Assembly (NCBI GenBank): GCA_029339505.1 | Contig: JAQISU010001239.1 | Location: 7,619,001 to 7,683,000 of the forward strand | Reading direction: 5' to 3' | DNA from: Unio delphinus | Taxonomy: Eukaryota; Mollusca; Bivalvia; Unionida; Unionidae | DNA length: 64,000 nt | Part shown: positions 36,991 to 51,073 of the stretch, one piece after another | Layout of the letters: every line of letters begins with the position of its first letter | How positions within the stretch are numbered: the stretch's first letter is position 1 | The notes under the pieces: model-generated | The model's database searches: none | The model's input: only the letters and a program-made list of their open reading frames with translations | Told to the model about the DNA's origin: nothing | Program-made: the position numbers and the translations under genes

Positions 36991-36995
36991 CATAA
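36991..36995 (+). repeat. target site duplication, right
   Basis: CATAA, identical to 25630-25634. Confidence 0.75.
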
Positions 36996-37099
36996 TCAAC
37001 GAAAAATTACAACAACAAACACAAGGAAATTATCAAACAAAGACAAGCTGGCAATCAGATAAGAAGTAAAAAGCACATTTAATTAATTCAATTTGGTTG

Positions 37100-38090
37100 G
37101 GTCGAAATAGGTGAGTTATAGAAGCACCCTTGAGTTAGATCGCTTTGATCTTTTTATAGGATCTTTGAGTATTTCGTTCCAAGTACGTGGTCTCTGGAAC
37201 GCAAATGAAAGCTGTCCAAATAACTTCGTTTTAACAGTGACTACATTAAGAAAACGGGTGTCACACGAGAAGTGTAAGTTTCGAGATGATACATACACAT
37301 AGATGATGTCAGATAGATATAGTGAGCTGGATCCAGTCTATGAAATTTAGAATAGGTAACCGATTTTGTGTTTGATTCTGTATCGAACGTTTAACTATTG
37401 AAGGTTACATAGCAGGGGAAAGGTGTGTTCAGTTCAAATTTCTCCAGAAGATTCTGGCACGAACTCGATAGTAATGAATTATAGTAGTCCAGTCTTGAAA
37501 GTACTTAGGAGCACACAATTATTTTAGTGACATCAACCCAACAAACAATGCGAATGGCACTAATGCGTCTCAGCCCCAAATATGCAGCTTTGAATATGTT
37601 CATTATATGTTGGTGTAATAAGAACGTGCCTTTCAGAGTGACACCAAGCTACTTACTGACTGTATGAGTTTAATGTAGGAATTGCTTTGACTTACTGTTG
37701 GATGTACGTGATGTGAATAAGAAAGGATTTGTGTGGTCCATTACACCCCTGATGGTAGTTTAAGCTTCGGTTGCATAGATAGATTGGTATATTTGAGTGT
37801 CATCAGCGTACAAATGGTTCGACACCTGATGTATACGTATGACACTTGAGAGCGGCTGAATGTATAGAATCAAGTGAACAGGGCGGAGACTAGAGCCCTG
37901 TGGAACACCAAAAGATAAATTAACTGGGCAGGAACGTTTTCATTTATTGACACAAGTTGTGTCCTATTGACTAAGTAGGACTTGATCAATACTCCTCTCT
38001 GAAGAACATTTTCAGTAATAAGGCGACGCGGATATTCCAAGCTTACATTACTAAGAAGACTATTTAAATTCAGATGTTAATGAGAGAATA
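37100..38090 (-). mobile_element. L2/CR1-like LINE reverse transcriptase, 5'-truncated relic
   Basis: On the minus strand the RT core is readable in broken frames: GVPQGSS near 37895, then YADDTQIY (YADD codons at 37799-37810, catalytic Asp pair), a GVTLKGTFLLHQHI-type stretch, LDYYNSLLSS near 37475, and a C-terminal segment (37116-37298) with the usual FxxxxPRTWNEI pattern. Shifts and a 130-bp deletion near 37990 inactivate it. Its upstream part is repeated at 40459-40793 as part of the segmental duplication. Confidence 0.75.
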
Positions 38091-38172
38091 TTCTCTTTAA
38101 GACAACAGTTAAACATTGTTTATATTATAAAAACAAATAATTCGTTAATTTACATCTAATATTCCTCTTAAG

Positions 38173-38499
38173 ATGCAGGAACACAATGCAAAATCGCATA
38201 ACAGTGACAATCAGGGTTCGATGTTACATGCCGGGTGCAGTGGTAAAAATATCAAACCGGTCGACACGTATTCGATGACAAGCCCTTCTTTACATAAAGA
38301 TAGAGATACTCAACGAGGGATACAGAAAGCGAAGCCTCACGGTTTCATTCGTTGTAAGTCAGCACCAGTTGCTACAAGAATGCCTATTCGGAACGATTAC
38401 ATTATATACGAAAGAAGAATGAAATATCGCTATTTGCCAACAAAAATCTTTGATAGAATGTCTCCAGACACAACCATGACAGGGACAGAGGCAAGAGAA
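38173..38499 (+). CDS. duplicate glycohydrolase first exon 1' (in-frame deletion)
   Basis: ATG 38173 opens the same N-terminal sequence as the main gene (MQEHNAKSHNSDNQGSM...) and ends at the same donor (GAGAA|GTAAGT). The exon is 109 codons, exactly 231 bp shorter than exon 1, phase 0 kept. The deletion, at an ATGACAGG-like microhomology, removes residues about 103-179: the start of the catalytic fold with GDAIG and the candidate catalytic Glu. It could splice to exon 2' (39431) or exon 2/3 of the main gene and give an isoform without hydrolase activity, or be a dead partial copy. Confidence 0.55.
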
Positions 38500-39430
38500 G
38501 TAAGTATCAGGTTAACTAAATCTAGACATAAGTGTGTCTAACGGTCTCACAATATGTTTTGTACGATGAGTCATATATAAGCTTAGCGAGTAATCCATCT
38601 GTTACCAATTTGTCTTCATACCAAGAACTTTATATATTCTCCATCTATAGCCTTAAAAACTTTTGGATTGTTTGCACTTGAGGTAAGAATGATTCTGGTT
38701 CCTTTAATGACTCAAACGCTTAATGGCCAATATCAGTCATACTGAAAGTAGTAAATACAAAGTTACAGCATAATAACTTGAGTCCTTCACCTTATGCAGT
38801 TTATGTGTTTTCCATATGTTCTGCCCCTAGAATAAAAACATATTATATCGATTGCAGCCTCAAAATATCAAGGCGATTTTAACTCAGACTGAAATATGCG
38901 AATATGATCTCTGCATACTAATTTGTGTGCATTATTATCAGCAGTTACCAACATTTGATTAGATATCGTGTTCTAAAGAACCGATGTCAAGGTCACTCTA
39001 ATTAAAAGAAGTTAATTTTTTCTTCTTTTTGTCCCAACATTTAGCAATCTATAACTTGGATTTTTAGAAATAGGGGTTCGGAATATTTATCGTTCTCAGT
39101 ACTCAGTGGTCAACGATACTATAGCCGGTCATAACATAAACATTAGTTTTATTGGAAGAGTGTTCACATAAATTTAACGTTTTGTTTACATAATACCATT
39201 TATGAGTTGTTGCCATTGAAACATTATCTTGTGTCAAGCTTTAACTTTGATACAATTTATTGTACTAATTGTATAAATCCATTAATATAGATACACCGTC
39301 ATATTATCAATTTTAAGTCTGAGCTATAAATAATATTTAAATGTCTGTTTAGAAAATTACTTCTGCGTTTTGGCAGAATTAAGTATCTGATTTCACTGTA
39401 AAAAAAGAGAAATTTTCGAATCATTTGTAG

Positions 39431-39568
39431 TTCTATGGTTATAAAGATCTCTGTCTGGAGGACAAGCGAAAGGACCGTCACAGAATTCGATGGGAAACCG
39501 GTGAATGGACCGATGATTCTGACCAAATGATTCTTATCATGCAATCACTAATTGAAAACGGAGGAAAG
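39431..39568 (+). CDS. duplicate glycohydrolase exon 2'
   Basis: 46 codons, open, with splice sites kept (TTTGTAG|TTC...AAAG|GTAAAT). Encodes the metal-site motif GEWTDDSDQMILIMQSLIEN. It differs from exon 2 by few changes, mostly before the motif (DRHRIRWETG against DSHRSRWKTG). The intact frame suggests a recent duplication or retained use. Confidence 0.6.
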
Positions 39569-39588
39569 GTAAATTTGTTATTGTTATC

Positions 39589-39711
<123 letters not shown>

Positions 39712-40213
39712 CGTCCTTAATGTCGGTTTAAGGGAGAACAATCATTTAGTAACACACACCTCGAAAATACTTTGACTTTTCATTAGATTCTATACGTATA
39801 GAAGACATGCAATCTGAAACTATCTCCAAAATCTCATTCTTTTGCACCTGATGAACGCCATACAAATAGTATGCGTCGATATATTCAGAAATATAAAGAA
39901 TGTGTGCTCATTAGCCTGTATTTGTTGATTTTAAATCTCGAACAACAAAATAATTATATAATATTTATATTTATTTATGATTCTCAAATAATTCAAATAG
40001 TTTCACTTGACATCAACTTCTAGCAACGATTTAGGTTAACTTTTAGCTTGAGTATTAGTGATCAACTCGCGCACATGAGTTTTTAAGGAGAGAGACATCG
40101 TATTAACAAAGTAAAATCTAATACAAATTAGTTTTCCTTCCTTGATAAAAGAACTATGCAGCAATATAATGAAGAAAGTAACATTCTAACATTCTCTATC
40201 TTCGGTGCAGTTA

Positions 40214-40310
<97 letters not shown>

Positions 40311-40340
40311 ACATCGTCTTCGTCGTCGTCGTCGTCATCA
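40214..40340. repeat. (AC)n(AT)n(CGT)n compound microsatellite
   Basis: AC units to about 40264, AT units to about 40308, then CGT/CAT triplets. Confidence 0.95.
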
Positions 40341-40458
40341 TCATCAGTTCCTTACACTTGTTTCTATCATGTGCCAATGTCTGTGTCTCCACAAAACCTT
40401 TTCCTGATCGATTATGTGATGTTGTCCCTCACACTTTTTTCTATGCCTACCTCTACCT

Positions 40459-40793
40459 CAAGTGAACATGGTCGAGACTAGAGCCCTGTGGAACACCAAA
40501 ATATAAATTAACTGGGAAGGAACGTTTTCATTTATTGACACACGTGGTGTCCTATAAACTAAGTAGGACTTGATCAATAGTAAGGATGTGTCATGAATAC
40601 CAGATCCATCATGGGAACCGTGGAGTAGTATATTATGGTATATTGTGTCAAAGTCAAGGTTTACAATGAGTGTAATCTTTTCACTCTGGAGAGAGGAGAG
40701 AATGTCGTTAACTCCTCTCTGAAGAACATTTTCAGTAATAAGGCGACGGGGATATTCCAACTTTACATTGCGAAAAAGACTATTTGAATTCAA
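40459..40793 (-). mobile_element. L2/CR1-like LINE RT fragment (copy B)
   Basis: The 111-codon minus frame carries ITENVLQRGVNDILSSLQSE, then KITLIVNLDFDTIYHNIL and SYLVYRTPRVSINENVPSQL. This is the RT finger/palm pattern of L2/CR1-type LINEs (…DLSAAFDTIDHxIL…SYLxxRTQ-V-xxN). A shift lies in the GVPQG motif. It includes about 130 bp missing from copy A. Confidence 0.75.
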
Positions 40794-42539
40794 ATGTTTA
40801 TGAGAATATTCTCTTTAAGACAACAGTTAAACAATGCTTATATTATAAAAACAAATGATTCATTTAATTTACATCTTATATTCCTCTTAAGATGCAGGAA
40901 CACAATGCAAAATCGCATAACAGTGACAATCAGGGTTCGATGTTACATGCCGGGTGCGGTGGTAAAAATATCAAACCGGTCGACACGTATTCGATGACAA
41001 GCCCTTCTTTACATAAAGATAGAGATACTCAACGAGGGATACAGGAAGCGAAGCCTCACGGTTTCATTCGTTGTACGTCAGCACCAGTTGCTACAAGAAT
41101 GCCTATTCGGAACGATTGCGACATTATAGACGAAAGAAGAATGAAATATCGCTATTTGCCAACAAAAAACTTTGATAGAATGTCTCCGGACATGACCATG
41201 CCAGTTCATCGTTCCAGTAAACATCTAAGCGAATGGGAGGTCGAAGAATTAAACTGGCAACAACAACAGCGAGAAAGACATGACCATAAAGTTGCAGCCT
41301 CGATATATGGGAGAAAAATAAGAGCACTTGATACTGGTTATAGGGAAGACGGCATAAGAGAGAAAATTATAGCCACTATATATGGTAACTGTGTCGGAGA
41401 TGCCATTGGCTTGCTGACGGAGTTTATGACAGGAAAAGAGGCAAGAGAAGTAAGTATCAGGTCAACTAAATCTAGACATAAGTGTGTCTCGCGGTCTCAC
41501 AAGATGTTTTGTACGATGAGTCATATATAAGCTTAGCGAGTAATCCATCTGTTACCAATTTGTCTTCATGCCAAGAACTTTATCTGTTCTCCATCTATAG
41601 CTTTAAAAACTTTTGGATTATTTGCACTTTAGGTAAGAATGATCCTGGTAGCTTTTATGACTCAAACGATCTATGGCCAATATCAGTCATATTGAAAGTA
41701 GTAAATACAAAGTTACAGCATAATAACTTGAGTCCTTCACCCTATGCAGTTTATGTGTTTTCCATATGTTCTGCCCCTAGAATAAAAGCATATTATATCG
41801 ATTGCAGCCTCAAAATGTCAAGGCGATTTTAACTCGGACTGAAATATGCAAATATGATCTTTACATACTAATTTGTGTGCACTATTATCTGCAGTTACCA
41901 ACATTTGATTAGATATCGTGTTTAAAAGAGCCGATTTCAAGGTCACTCTAATGAAAAGAAGTTAATTTTTTCTTCCTTCTGATCCAACATTTCAGCTATC
42001 TATAACTTGGATTATTAAACATAGGGGTTCGGAATATTTATCGTTCTCAGTGGTCAACAATACTACAGCCGGTCATAACATAACATCAACATTATTCCTC
42101 TTGGAAGAGTGTTCACATAAATTTAACGTTTTGTTTACATAATACCATTTATGAGTTGTTGCCATTGAAACATTATCTTGTGTCAAGCTTTAACTTTGAT
42201 ACAATTTATTGTACTAATTGTATAAATCCATTAATATAGATACACCGTCATATTATCAATTTTAAGTCTGAGCTATAAATAATATTTAAATGTCTGTTTA
42301 GAAAATTACTTCTGCGTTTTGGCAGAATTAAGTATCTGATTTCACTGTAAAAAAGAGACATTTTCGAATCATTTGTAGTTCTATGGTTATAAAGATCTCT
42401 GTCTGGAGGACAAGCGAAATGACAGTCACAGAAGTCGATGGAAAACCGGTGAATGGACCGATGATTCTGACCAAATGATTCTTATCATGCAATCACTGAT
42501 TGAAAACGGAGGAAAGGTAAAATTGTTATTGTTATCATT

Positions 42540-42542
<3 letters not shown>
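40459..42542 (+). repeat. segmental duplication, copy B
   Basis: Direct duplicate of 37873-39590 and the more complete of the two; contains the LINE fragment and functional exons 1 and 2. Confidence 0.9.
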
Positions 42543-42617
<75 letters not shown>

Positions 42618-45600
42618 TTGTGTGTGTGCCTGTGTGTGTGTTTTGTTTCCAAAACATTGGCTTGCTACTGAGGAATCACTATCATTATAAATATAACTGA
42701 CATTTTGTTTTCACATACTTATGAGAAATTGAAAACCTGATAAACAATATATGCATATATGCTATAATCAGAATATATTTGTTGCTGATGATTTTTACTC
42801 ATGGCCTTTTCTCGCTATCCTACTAGGTGAACGTCAAAGACTTCGCTGAAAAATTAAAGGACTGGGCAGATGTTGGTTTCCCAGAAATACGGGATACATT
42901 TGGTGGTTTAGGAATTGGACGTACGACATACAGCATCATACAACAGCGTGATTTTCTGCACAATCCGCATAAGGTCATGGTTTCTCACTATGATTAAAAT
43001 GGAGACTCTCGACATATCAGAAATATTGTATGCACCAATAAAGGCTTATGGTCTGCGACCTTTTGTATTCAAATCAGATGTGCTTTAAAATGCCAATAAC
43101 ACGAAACATTGCAATTAATGCTATGTCTTTAATGATACCTTTTGGATAACATTTAGAATTTTCAGAAATTTGAAAGCTTTAGAGTGACTGTTGAATCAGA
43201 CGTCAGCAGATCATGGCCGCATATAGGTGACATCAGTCTATTTGTTCAGAAACATATTGATTCTAAACTATCTGTTCCGATCATGTCGCATACAAACACG
43301 CTCGAACATATACTTGTATGTGCAATAAATTAGACCTTTCAAAGAAGGATCATACTGTTATAGATTGAACGCAAAATACTAAATATAATGAAAAGCATTT
43401 TGCAAACCAAACGCAATAGTTTATATACACTGACTTAAAATCAGACGTCCTGTATCTTTCATTCTTTTAAGACTTGAACGAGGACTGCACCTGAATGGCT
43501 CATCTACTATTATTATTAGAGTATGTGAGATAAATCATATATTGGTCCTAATTTATAACGGAACAGGATGAAACGGACATTGATGTATACATTTTCTTTT
43601 CAAATGATTTAAAAAAAGAAGATAATTTAATCTTAGAGAAAACGACATAATGTTGTAGTCTCATAAAAAGTATTCCTTCAGAGAGCTCCTTAATATGTTT
43701 CTGTGCATATATGTCTTGCTGAGGTTGTGGAAAACATTTATCTATTTGCATTAGTTGTAAGAATGCTTCATATTATAATACTGTTGAATATACACGAATT
43801 AAATGTATAACTTTCAAATATGTTTATTAGAAACGTAGGTTTCAAACGACTACCAAATATAAGACACCGATTTGGGTCAAAAAGTTTTTTTTAAAAATAA
43901 TGTTTTCGAGGTCTTTATCAGGATCCTTACAACATTCCTTCTCTGTCCTCAAGTAATTCATTTTCAATTATTAATATTACTAGGATATTCGTTTCGTTAA
44001 GAAACACCCCAAAACGTTAAAAAATAAATAAATTCATTCATGGAGTAATTATGAAAACATATCAAAAGATGTCCTGAGTGTTAATTTAAAAATGATATAA
44101 TTCAAGTAATGGACAACCTTAATAAAACAATTTTAATGGTATGTGTTCATAGGCTGCCGAGGAAGTATGGTTGAAAAGTGGAAAGACCATCGCACCGAAT
44201 GGTGGAATCATGAGAACATCCATATTGGGTATTCATGAGTGGTGGGACTTGGACAAGGTCGAAAGAAACACAATCCAGATATGCATGACTACTCATCATG
44301 ACCCAAGGTTGTAATCAGTCATATATTTTACAATTGCAACTGCATGAGGTGGTACAGGTAGCGAAGAGCGCATTAGTCAGAACATAACCATGCGATCAGA
44401 CCAAGCTGACTGTATTTATATATAAATTATGCCAAGTCCTATAAATCGAGTCACGGGCAAAGTAACTAATGTAAACACTGAAACGAAGGGAATATAACAT
44501 GCATGCCTTTACAATCAAATAATTCTGCTGTTTGGTTTATATCGTATTTTAAAATTAAATTAAATGATTTTGCCATAATTAAAGTACAACTATTGTTCTA
44601 AATATATATCATTCTTTATTTGGCTAGACTTGATCTCAGTCTGAAGAAAAATAATGGCGCATGTATCCTAGATCTTCATATTTTAATGCGTCTAGATACA
44701 AATGAAAATAAAACAATATATAAATGGAAAAAATGTATTAGGAGGAATATTGTTAAAAACCTAACATAAAAACAATTGTATTTGATAGTCCTGCAATGTA
44801 AAACTCCAACCCTGATAGTTTCGAGGTAGGGATGAGGTGGGTAGGAGAGAGGTCTAACTCATCCTCCATCCTCATTTGTAGTTGTCAATGTTAACTTGTT
44901 AACTCTCTTGAATCTCGAACTCCAATTACTATAATCATTTACCGATAGTATTAGTTTAATATATAAAGTAGTCACTGTAGGCTGCGTATAGGCTAAACTG
45001 TTAATGACCATCACAAATTGATATATAGAAACGAAATTTGGCTACTCACGCGTCTAGATGTTAAATGAAACCGCCAAGTAACATTAAACTCGTCTATGAA
45101 GGCATCAAATCCAAGGGTCATTTGTGTGTGCAACAACACAACACATTCATTGTTTGAGCATTGAACTTCTACTTCGAACATTCGTCAATTTAAACACGGT
45201 ATTAAGGATATGTCGTGGAATATTCACAAAGCCTTTGATTGGTGGAATGCCTTGTCTGATGATGACGTAGCAATTACGTTAGTAATAGAGAATCACCTAT
45301 TCTAACAACAAATATGTAGCAAAGGTCTTCAACAACAATTCGTAAGTATAATTAAGGCTCTAAATATGATAAAAAAATGTTTTGAAAAAGGAAACAAAAT
45401 AATTAATACCTTGCAAATTATAAAAGTTTAATGTTGTTTTAATGTTGCGTTTATCGTAATAGAAGCTGTCAGTTGCCGACGAAAACGGGTCGGGCGGTAT
45501 TTTCTGTTTGAATCTGCAATTGGCGGTGTATGTCACGGTAATCTCAGAAGAAATAACAGTAAACTCATACATATATTGCGTTAATCCTAATTCTAGTCGG

Positions 45601-46562
45601 TATATTCCTTCACTGATATATTGATAAGTATAGCCAAAGTAAAAACAAAACGTCAGCAAAAAAGACATTTGTATGCAACGTAAGTCGGTGCGAATGAGGT
45701 TATAGCATGAAAATAACTGAAAGAAAAATAACACCTATGTTTTGAACTCATCTCTGTTGAGTAAAAAAGTTACTACGTAACAACACCAGCGTTTCATTGA
45801 AATATAATTACACTTTGCCCAATGGTATGAAAAAGGGAGAATAAAAAATTAAAGCAAGTTCTGTTTGTTTAAAAATTCGCTCTATCATCTTTATAGGTGC
45901 CAGGCATCTGCCGTAGCAGTATCAACAGCAATTGCTCTTATGCTGCAAGGAGAACATTCTGTCCCTACAATCATCAGTAAATGCTACAAGCGTGCAAGCA
46001 AACTTCTCAAGGACGACGATCACGTAAATATTATTGGTGTAACGGAAATTACATATAATCAGGCTGTTCATTCTGAATCACTTTCGACAAAACACTCACA
46101 CGATAATATTATAATTGGCCTTATACTGTTATCAACTTTGTATCATTGCATCCTATTTCTGTATATAATTTACTGAGTAAAACGAAATTTTTCTCAGTCT
46201 TTACTTTTTGGAGAAAAAATTATTTGGTCTTTTATATATGTGAGTCACTATTTTTTTGTAATTTTAGTGTACATTTTCATCAAATGTTTGATATGATGGC
46301 TTATAATTCGGAGAGTGTGCAGATTTAGCTAGTAGCTGTGCACCAACTGTTATTAAAATGTTGTTATAGTTAAATCCAGTTGGGCTATGGGTATTGCTCA
46401 AGTGTAGGAGTGATTGTATAACCAACACATTAAGCGGGAGCAGCGGTGCTTACCTGTATAATTATTATTTGCTTGTGACATTCTCTATTCTTTACAACCT
46501 CGTCAACAATTCATTATCAGTGACCTTTCATTAAAGAAACGTTCGCGATTTTATTTAAATGT

Positions 46563-46602
<40 letters not shown>

Positions 46603-49600
46603 GCGCAAATGTATACGGATTTAAAATTTACAGAAATTCAAACTCGAATTTATCAACTACTCAAATGTTTCTTCTAGACCGTAGAACATTCATTTTTCTA
46701 TAAAACAACAAGCTCTATCATCATACCATTTAATATCATGATTGTGGATTGAAAATAGAGTAAAATTAACTCATCGGATTTACACAACATTACTAATGAT
46801 TTCAAGCCTATATTAACATAAATTCAACATTTTGAGAGATGTGGTTGAACTGTATACACATTAAAATACAAATCTCTGTAACAAGAGAGTGATATTGTGC
46901 TTTAATAGACAAGGATGAATGTGTTAAAAGGGTAGTCATGGTTAGTCTTATGATAAAATGTATCCAAGAGAAAAGATGATGACTTGCTGATTTCAAAAAT
47001 AATAAAGAGATCCTGAAAATAAGTATTTACAGATTTATGATTTATAGAATGACATTCAAATAAACATCACCAATCCCTGGGAGAAAGATAATGCTTTATG
47101 TGGCCTATGCGATACAATAAGCAAATAAAATATTTTGACAGAAAGAACATTACATACCGGTAAATAACAGCCATCGAGAGGAGGCCTGAATACGATACAA
47201 TAACGTCGAGGAAAGAGATAGAATATCACAATAAACACCCTGAATACATTAAAATCTTTCTCAGAGGAGACGTTTGGTTCGTATAATGTCTTTCATTTTG
47301 TCCTGCTAAACTCGCATATATTGAAACTGTTTACAGATTAAAACAGTTTTAACGTCAATGGTATTATGATAGTGGTTCATGTCTGCAACGTTGGGGTGAA
47401 AAAAACATTTAATTCGTATACCAGTACAATTATTTATGCTTGTATGAAATACGAGAAAACAATACTTGTTATCTATACTCCCCATTCTCTGAGAATACAA
47501 TTTAACGCTGAAATCTATTTTTTTCACTTGGTCAGTATTAACAAATATTAAGGTTTATTTTATTGAAAATTTGTTTTATGAATTGAAAGTGAGGAGTTAA
47601 TTCTCCACTTAGTAAATTCTTAATTATCCAGGCTTGTGCATGCGCTAAAGTGACTCGCAGGGTAAATATAAGGTGCCCTTCGTGTTCTTTTCTTTTGTTG
47701 TTTGTTGTAATCTGAAATCCATTTATTCGTTTCTTCAAATTTATTATTACTATATCTTACAGCTTCTGTCAGTAATACATGCGTTGAATGAATATTGGTA
47801 CAGAACAATGTCCTTCCTCAATTAGAACACCTCTCCTTAGTAGATTTAATCTCTCCTTTAAGAGACTTTTCTTTTCGAGAAACATCTATTGTGTTATTCA
47901 TGTCGTTAGATTAATATCACTTTTAAATGATGTCAGGCCAAATGACTGAAAATCGTTTAATGTATTAAACATATTTGCAAAGATGCCCTATTTTCTTTTT
48001 CATCCGCTTGGTGTGAACATTCTTCCCAAATCAATTGATGTTGTGTAATGTTGTGGTCGTTCTTTGGAAGTCAAGGTTTTATTGATGTATTTTGTCTTTA
48101 ACTTGTACAAAATATGTAATTATCTCAAAGCAAATATCATTGATCTCTCTTTAACCGTATGTTATACACGTCCTTCTAATAATGCAAGCGGCTAATTACA
48201 TATACTTTGAGGGTATAATTAGGGTGATTATTTAAAGTAATGTTCAACTTTGAAAGGGACGTACTGGTAGTTTGGTTTTGTAAAATTCAGCTGGTATGTA
48301 CCCTTGTTTCTCATTGATGATGCATTTCGTATATTGTTATCAATATTGGATACGGGATCAAAAGTATAACATTTAGGTATAATAGTTTATTTATCTTAAT
48401 ATCATATGTATTATGTTTTAATTGATTTGAAAGCATCTCACTCATGCAGAAACCATTTTGTTCAATAATAATGCCAACTAGGATGGGTAGATATATTACC
48501 CCATTGTTCACAGTGGTACACACAAGACAGATGCCCTAAATCTCTATTTCAGTCAGCGAGATCATGCGAAATTCGGCTTTGCCTCTGATCCTTGGTGATT
48601 GTGAAACTCGTCTATCTTTGTGAGTTATCAGCAAACACGCATGGCGGCCACCTGCAAATTTTACTTGAATTTCATGCAATTTGCGATGTGTCTTAAATCA
48701 TTTCAAACCTATGAACAATTTCAGATTGATGACACTGACATTCCCATGATTGATTCTAAACAAATCCCCTCATATACTTAATCCATGTGTGATTTCTTAA
48801 ACTGAACATTTTCCAGTAAATTATATGTTGTTTCTGTCACATCGTGATAGGTGTAGCTGTAAATTATTAGTTAGTTGCTTTAAATGTAGCCAAAGTCAGA
48901 TTAAACAATTTATCCATCATTACATTAATAAATCTCTATCTTTCTGAGACATTTCATAACATATTTTTGATATTTTAAATGGACAAGTCAGCATTATTAT
49001 TCTTTTGAATATTTGTCGCTACCATTTAAGCTTGGTCAAAACTTGTATCAGTCCAAATTTTGTAAATACATGCATGCTAAGCATACTGATATTCTTGTTT
49101 AATGTGAAATCTATGAAATAATAATATCACCTCCAAAAATACTATTGATATTTTTTCTTTGTTTATCTAGCTCAGATTTTCGCATATTAGTACAACCGCA
49201 GGATATAGATCTGGCTATGGTGAAACACCGCATTAAAACTTAATGGTCCCGATACATATCAGTTGTCTAGCGCATCAATGTGTGGGGATTTACATTATGG
49301 TCCAAATGCAAAGGATTATGTTTGCTTTTACCAAAATCTCAATGAAGGTAAACCCATGAAATAAATGAAAAACTTCAAAAATGTAATAACTACGTCGAAG
49401 CATTTTGATTGTGGGTTATTAGTAGGAGGGATAGTACAGTTTAATGCAAAATATTTGGACTGAGTGGCTAAAATTGTAATGATTAATGCTAACGTCTAGG
49501 TCAATAAAACCAATAGTACTGTGCATGTATAATATAATATTTTAATAACAACGATTATTTCTTCAAGAAATACGAGCTGTCTGAAGCCTTACATTGCGAA

Positions 49601-51012
49601 AACCTTTATGAGCTTCAATTGGACGAGGATGGAAAGATCGGATACACATTTAAGTGCCTTGGTGCTGGATTCTGGGCATTAAAGCAAAACAACTTCCAAA
49701 AGGCCCTGACAGAAATAGTACTGAACGTAAGTAAACACTATTTATATGTTGGTGCCTCTTACAAGGTATACAGTCTTAACGAAGAGGACGATTACTTATT
49801 GTTTTTTTTCCGTATGGGAATGTATATCGTTTGCTACACCATATATATTTATTAAAATGAAAGTAAAGGCTATAATTGAAAAAGGTTTTCAACATCTTTG
49901 TGGATTTTTTGTTTTAATCAATTCTTCTCTGTCCTTAGACTGAAAGTTTCGGCGAGAGTTAGTCTAGACTAAATAATTGATGATGTATAGTATACTAATT
50001 CGACTATAAAAATTATAATAATATATGCTAATCATAATTCAAATAACAATATGCCAAAGCAACAATGAAACATGTTTTAAATCTCTTTTTATATCAATTC
50101 TCAAAATCAAATTTGAAGTGATATTTCATTTACAATATTTACGAGGCACCTAGTACTTACAGAATAATAGCATGACAGTTGGTTAACTTACATTTTAAAT
50201 GTCAGAACTGTAGAAAATATTTGTTTACTGCATCATTTCATAGAGCCTAATTCAAGATCAAACTATATATTTGGATGAAAGCAAGATTTGACCCAACTTG
50301 TACACAATACTAGACGCTTGGCAATATATGCATGTTGTGACCAAACAATGTCGTTGCTGATCGACTAGACTTGTAGATTCTCTATTTTCCCTACATGGAC
50401 AGTAGGCAATAATTGCATACATGATTTTGGTAAAGAAGACAAACCCGAAAATCACGACAAATAGAGAGCATGATCAATACATTTGAACTATGACCGGGAA
50501 GATAGCTGTTAATATGGCATTATATATTCAAGGAAAATGCATGAAATTTATACTTATCATATAATCGTTCAGAATTGTGTATTATATGTATCAAAAATAT
50601 CATGTTTGATATACCCTATGCCAATCGTTGACTTAAATTTATTATGTACAGATATTATACAAATGCATGCTTTGTCGCTTTGAAGTGTTAAATACGAGAA
50701 AGAGTAGAATAACACATTCCAATTATATTACGTATCAAATCCACTCTACATGTGTTAGTGTAAGATAGATTAAACTATCTAGATAATAATATTCAATACA
50801 ATGTTGTTAGGGTGGGGATGCTGATACCAACGGAGCTGTAGCAGGTGCGCTTCTTGGCTGTAAGCTTGGCACAGAAGATAAAATACATCAACCATGGCTC
50901 CTTGGCTTGAAAAACAAGTCGTGGCTGGACAAGCAGATATATCAGTACGTTACTATATCCATTCATCAGTTAGAAACATCTAAATAAAATGTTGGCATTT
51001 GTTCAATGAATC

Positions 51013-51073
<61 letters not shown>

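Noticed and set aside
45360..45734. 124-codon minus-strand frame in intron 4
   Set aside because: No recognised domain, Phe/Tyr-rich, and lies antisense inside a well-defined intron; chance is more likely.
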